A stretch of 64,000 bases of DNA from a candidate division KSB1 bacterium (GTDB taxonomy: Bacteria; Zhuqueibacterota; Zhuqueibacteria; Zhuqueibacterales; Zhuqueibacteraceae). The stretch spans positions 21,100 to 85,099 of the forward strand of contig JAPDQB010000027.1 of NCBI GenBank assembly GCA_034506175.1, given 5' to 3'. Every line of letters begins with the position of its first letter. The first letter of the stretch is position 1. The position numbers and the translations under genes were made by a program. This document shows positions 61,467-64,000 of this stretch, in pieces. Below the pieces are notes generated by a model. It was not told the DNA's origin, ran no database searches, and was given only the letters and a program-made list of their open reading frames with translations.

Positions 61467-62642
61467 TTGGCGGACATCTTCCGCGAATACGGCCCCGCCT
61501 ACTTGGAGAAATACGGCGACCGCATGCCACCACGTCACCGCACGGTCATGGAGAAGATCATCGCTTGTCGCACTGAAGAACTCGGCGGCGAAATCTTTCT
61601 CTGCGAGCCGTGTCATGAATATCGCTTCAGTTATCACTCCTGCCAGGATCGGCATTGCCCCAAATGTGGCAATGACAAAGCCGACGAATGGCTCAAGATG
61701 CAGAGCGCCCTGTTGTTGCCGGTGACGTATTTCATGCTTACTTTCACCTTGCCGGATACGCTCAACGCCGTGGCGCGCAGCAACCAAGCGTTCATTTACA
61801 GCCTCTTCTTCCAAACCGCGGCGGCCGCCCTGCAGAAGTTGGCGCGTGATCCGAAATTCGTCGGCGGCCAGTTCGGCTTCTTCGGCGTGCTGCAAACCTG
61901 GGCGCGTGATCTGGCGTATCATCCGCATCTGCATCTCGTCGTCGCCTGCGGCGGTTTGTCGCTAGATGGAACCACCTGGCTGCCGGTGCGGGGAAAATTT
62001 CTCGTGCCGGTCAAAGCGCTGTCGAAAATCTTCCGCGCCAAGTTTCGTGATGCGCTCAAGAAAAAGAAGCCCGAGCTGTTTAACCAAGTGCCGCCAGAGA
62101 CCTGGAAAAAAAAAATTGGGTCGTCGATTGCCGGCCCGTCGGCTCCGGCGAACGGGCGCTCAAGTATCTCGCGCCCTACATCTTCCGCGTTGCCATCAGT
62201 AATCGCCGCCTGTTGAAACTGGAAACTTGTCCTGGAAGGAACGGCAACGTCACCTTTCAATATCGCGACGGCGACATTAAACAGTTCAAGGCCAGAACGG
62301 TCGCGGCGGAAGAGTTTACCCCGTGAGATAGTCACGGGTTTGATCGAAAGCATTCCATCACAGAAATATCTCACGGGGTAAATCCGGCGCTTCTTGCAGC
62401 ACGTGTTGCCGCACCGCTTCATCAAAGTTCGCTACTACGGCTTTCTGTCTTCCTCGCATCGCAAGCGTTTGGAGAAAGTCAAAGAACTGTTGAATGTCAA
62501 AACCGTCGCGACAGAACCAACTGACGCTGCCGGAACGGAAGCGCCCGAAGAATGCGAAGCTCGCGTCATGCGCTGTCCCAAATGCGGCGGCGCCATGAAA
62601 CTGGTCGGCGAAATAACGCCGAAGCGAACAAGAGCGCCGTAA
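61467..62642 (+). pseudogene. IS91 family transposase, frameshifted and interrupted
   Basis: The frame starts with ADIFREYGPAYLEKYGDRMP, then ACRTEELGGEIFLCEP, zinc-binding CEPCHEYRFSYHSC and DRHCPKCGN, and LAYHPHLHLVVACGG with the HxH motif. It goes wrong at a run of ten A residues (62104-62113), where another frame continues with VVDCRPVGSGERALKYLAPY. The palindrome at 62315-62382 breaks the remainder, whose tail reads FLQHVLPHRFIKVRYYGFLS and RCPKCGGAMKLV. IS91 transposases are rolling-circle type (Y2-like). The left copy at 43251 is an internal part of the same family. Confidence 0.85.
62315..62382. repeat. Short palindromic element 2
   Basis: Arms TTTACCCCGTGAGATA (62315-62330) and TATCTCACGGGGTAAA (62367-62382) are perfect 16-base complements around 36 bases. 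The outer four bases differ from element 1, yet stay complementary within each copy. Confidence 0.85.
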
Positions 62643-62908
62643 TCACATCAGGGCGGTGATTTGAAATTCACGTGTTGATCGCAGGACGCAAAAATGCGAT
62701 TTTGGGCGTCACGGGAGAAGTACGCCCTGCCCGTTCGTCAATGCCATGCTGAACGCATGAAAGACTATCGCGCAAGATGAAAAAAGTCTCAAAGAACATC
62801 CCCACACACTTCAATCAGGGCCATTGGTGCATCTCACCGGTGGTCTTGAAACCCGTCAGCACCCTCCCATCTTTGACTCAAAGCTCAAATAAATTAGGAA
62901 AGCGCTTA

Positions 62909-63000
62909 GTTCAACGCAGAATTATGCGGCGGCTTGACAGCGTCTTAGGGCTTCACATCTCCTTAGTCACCGCGCCGCACGAATTCTTATATCGTTAGGC
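62909..63000 (-). other. attC site
   Basis: A 92-base site with GTTCAAC at 62909-62915 and GTTAGGC at 62994-63000. On the minus strand GAATT and TGCGGCG pair with CGCCGCA and AATTC. The 24 bases 62977-63000 are nearly the same as at 43658-43680 and 59371-59394. Confidence 0.8.
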
Positions 63001-63006
63001 ATATTT

Positions 63007-63855
63007 TTATAGCCCGAAAAGTCCTTTAGCAAACCTTCCAGCGTATTCAGCAAGCTCTGCTTTCAACGCAGGAGGTAGTGTCTGTTCTTTTAGCTGTCTC
63101 ACTATGTTACTGAGTTTTGATTTCTCTCGTTCTACGATTTTCCTGAATTCTTCACTCTCCTTTTTGAGAATAGGCTCTACTTCAGTTTTGAGATCAATAG
63201 AATAGCCAGTTGTTAATAAAGTTTTACCTTCGCGAACTAAGGGCTGAATGACATAACCCGAAACTTGATAAATTGCAGCTTCTGCTATTTGCAGTCCCGA
63301 TTCCGTATAAGGGACATTCACAAAATCTTTTATTAAATTCGTGTCATCAGCAATGGCAATTTTTGAAAAAGTTCGCTCAAAATCAATTAGCGTAGTGGAA
63401 AAATCGGCAATAAGTTTTATTGGCGATTCACCAACGTTTAACTTTCTTCTAGACATTTTATCAAGTGCTACTTTGCGGGCAATGGTATCTGGTATATAAA
63501 TGCCTTTGTTTTCTGTTATTGCATATAACCATATTTGATTTACAATTTGTTCAGGGAGAAGTTTTCTTAAATGCGAATAAAGATTTTCGGCTGCACTGCT
63601 TTGAATCGAATTAAGCATCCTTTTGACACGTTCAACAAGCCAGCGATAACCAGATTCAAGAACGGATTGGCAGACTTCTGCAATCGAGCTCTGATAGTTT
63701 AGAAAAACTTTATCAGTTCGAATATGAATTTCATCATATTTTCCGTATGAATTGAACTTAATTTTAAAAGGTTTCGCAACTAGATCGGATTTGGATTGAT
63801 CTATACATTGAATAGTTACTTGAAGAATATTATTGCTTATTGAATGCTCGGTCAT
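63007..63855 (-). CDS. Cassette-encoded AT-rich protein of unknown function
   Basis: From ATG 63855 the 282-residue protein is helical and charged, with a coiled-coil-like C-terminal part (ILKKESEEFRKIVEREKSKLSNIVRQLKEQ). No known domain or signal peptide was recognised. The gene is AT-rich compared with the rest of the window, and its attC lies just downstream at 62909, so it is a cassette gene. A longer start at 63978 is possible. Confidence 0.55.
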   Translation of the reverse strand: MTEHSISNNILQVTIQCIDQSKSDLVAKPFKIKFNSYGKYDEIHIRTDKVFLNYQSSIAEVCQSVLESGYRWLVERVKRMLNSIQSSAAENLYSHLRKLLPEQIVNQIWLYAITENKGIYIPDTIARKVALDKMSRRKLNVGESPIKLIADFSTTLIDFERTFSKIAIADDTNLIKDFVNVPYTESGLQIAEAAIYQVSGYVIQPLVREGKTLLTTGYSIDLKTEVEPILKKESEEFRKIVEREKSKLSNIVRQLKEQTLPPALKAELAEYAGRFAKGLFGL

Positions 63856-63972
63856 TTTGAGTATGTAAATAGCTGTAATTGTCTTATCTTTCTCACCAGA
63901 AACTGGTGATGAAATTCCTGACAGACTCGGGGTTTGGGAGAGAAACTTTAACCCCAACCCTTGGAGGCTGTC

Positions 63973-64000
63973 ATGCACAACAAGAAATCGTCCAAGCGGA
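63973..64000 (+). CDS. Start of a plus-strand gene running off the window
   Basis: TTGGAGGCTGTC before ATG 63973 is a good ribosome-binding site, and the first codons read MHNKKSSKR. Upstream lie GGGTTTGGG and AACCCC words, as at the end of an insertion sequence. It could be the beginning of a transposase gene, but too little is present to say. Confidence 0.3.

Larger units (their letters stand above)
60265..62908 (+). mobile_element. IS91 family element with own tyrosine recombinase, decayed
   Basis: About 2.6 kb lie between the boxes GTTGAAC (60258-60264) and GTTCAAC (62909-62915) of two attC sites. Both outer ends show a similar inverted TAAGGCGC/GCGCTTA motif. Inside are a tyrosine recombinase gene and a transposase gene, the usual IS91-family pair. 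Both are broken by frameshifts and palindromic insertions. IS91 elements are known to insert next to GAAC/CAAG, which fits the GTTGAAC box. Ends are inferred from the attC boundaries. Confidence 0.65.

Overview
The window looks like chromosome from an uncultured bacterium, probably of the FCB side (KSB1/Calditrichota-like); this is inference. Pointers are a short protein built on a T9SS/FlgD-type C-terminal sorting motif (NSPNPFSSST), a PVC-type CxxCH heme protein beside a Tat-exported sugar isomerase, ASPIC/UnbV FG-GAP proteins, a TatT lipoprotein, and a sigma-54 activator with matching -24/-12 promoters. No rRNA, tRNA or CRISPR array was recognised.

Region 1 (1-42.7 kb) is ordinary chromosome. 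It opens with a carotenoid-type lycopene cyclase (980-1663). Then come minus-strand blocks: Sua5; a Gfo/Idh oxidoreductase, CxxCH heme dehydrogenase and sugar isomerase cluster; a CRTAC1 lipoprotein, radical SAM and asparagine-synthase-like trio; a VWA membrane protein, TsaD and YbbR operon (TsaD and Sua5 both belong to tRNA t6A synthesis); CdsA and a HIT hydrolase; two toxin-antitoxin pairs; and PyrD. From 23.8 kb the genes run on the plus strand: a PPi-type phosphofructokinase, a TatT lipoprotein, an M28 peptidase, a possible TIR/deoxyribosyltransferase-like protein, CapA and DUF2851. A signalling region follows (33-42.5 kb): a histidine kinase, an NtrC-type regulator, three stand-alone receiver proteins, AsmA and Pal. 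Three nearly identical sigma-54-type promoters sit in this stretch. Two genes here are clear pseudogenes: an exonuclease/phosphatase-family gene with an internal deletion, and a cytochrome b-like gene with two Trp-to-stop changes.

Region 2 (42.7-64 kb) is an accessory island. It begins where a YihY/BrkB gene is cut by an IS66 remnant, which abuts an IS91-family transposase remnant. After that the DNA is an integron-type gene cassette array, with no integron integrase in view. About eleven attC sites and two half-sites are visible. Essentially all cassette genes lie on the minus strand, each followed by an attC whose extrahelical A gives the same orientation. Cassette cargo includes a membrane protein, an alpha/beta hydrolase, a secreted glycoside-hydrolase-like pair, an HExxH protein, a short-chain dehydrogenase, a DUF3800 protein and others. 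A second IS91 element (60.3-62.9 kb) is inserted between two attC sites. It is heavily decayed and contains two short palindromic insertions.

The strongest candidate for something new is the 6-kb unit at 43.67-49.72 kb. It holds two methyltransferase-type proteins, a Fic protein and a GIY-YIG-like/SF2 helicase protein. It lies between two half attC sites, and the helicase stop codon falls inside the attC box exactly as in the neighbouring DUF3800 cassette. This suggests a whole restriction-modification-like defence operon carried as an oversized integron cassette.
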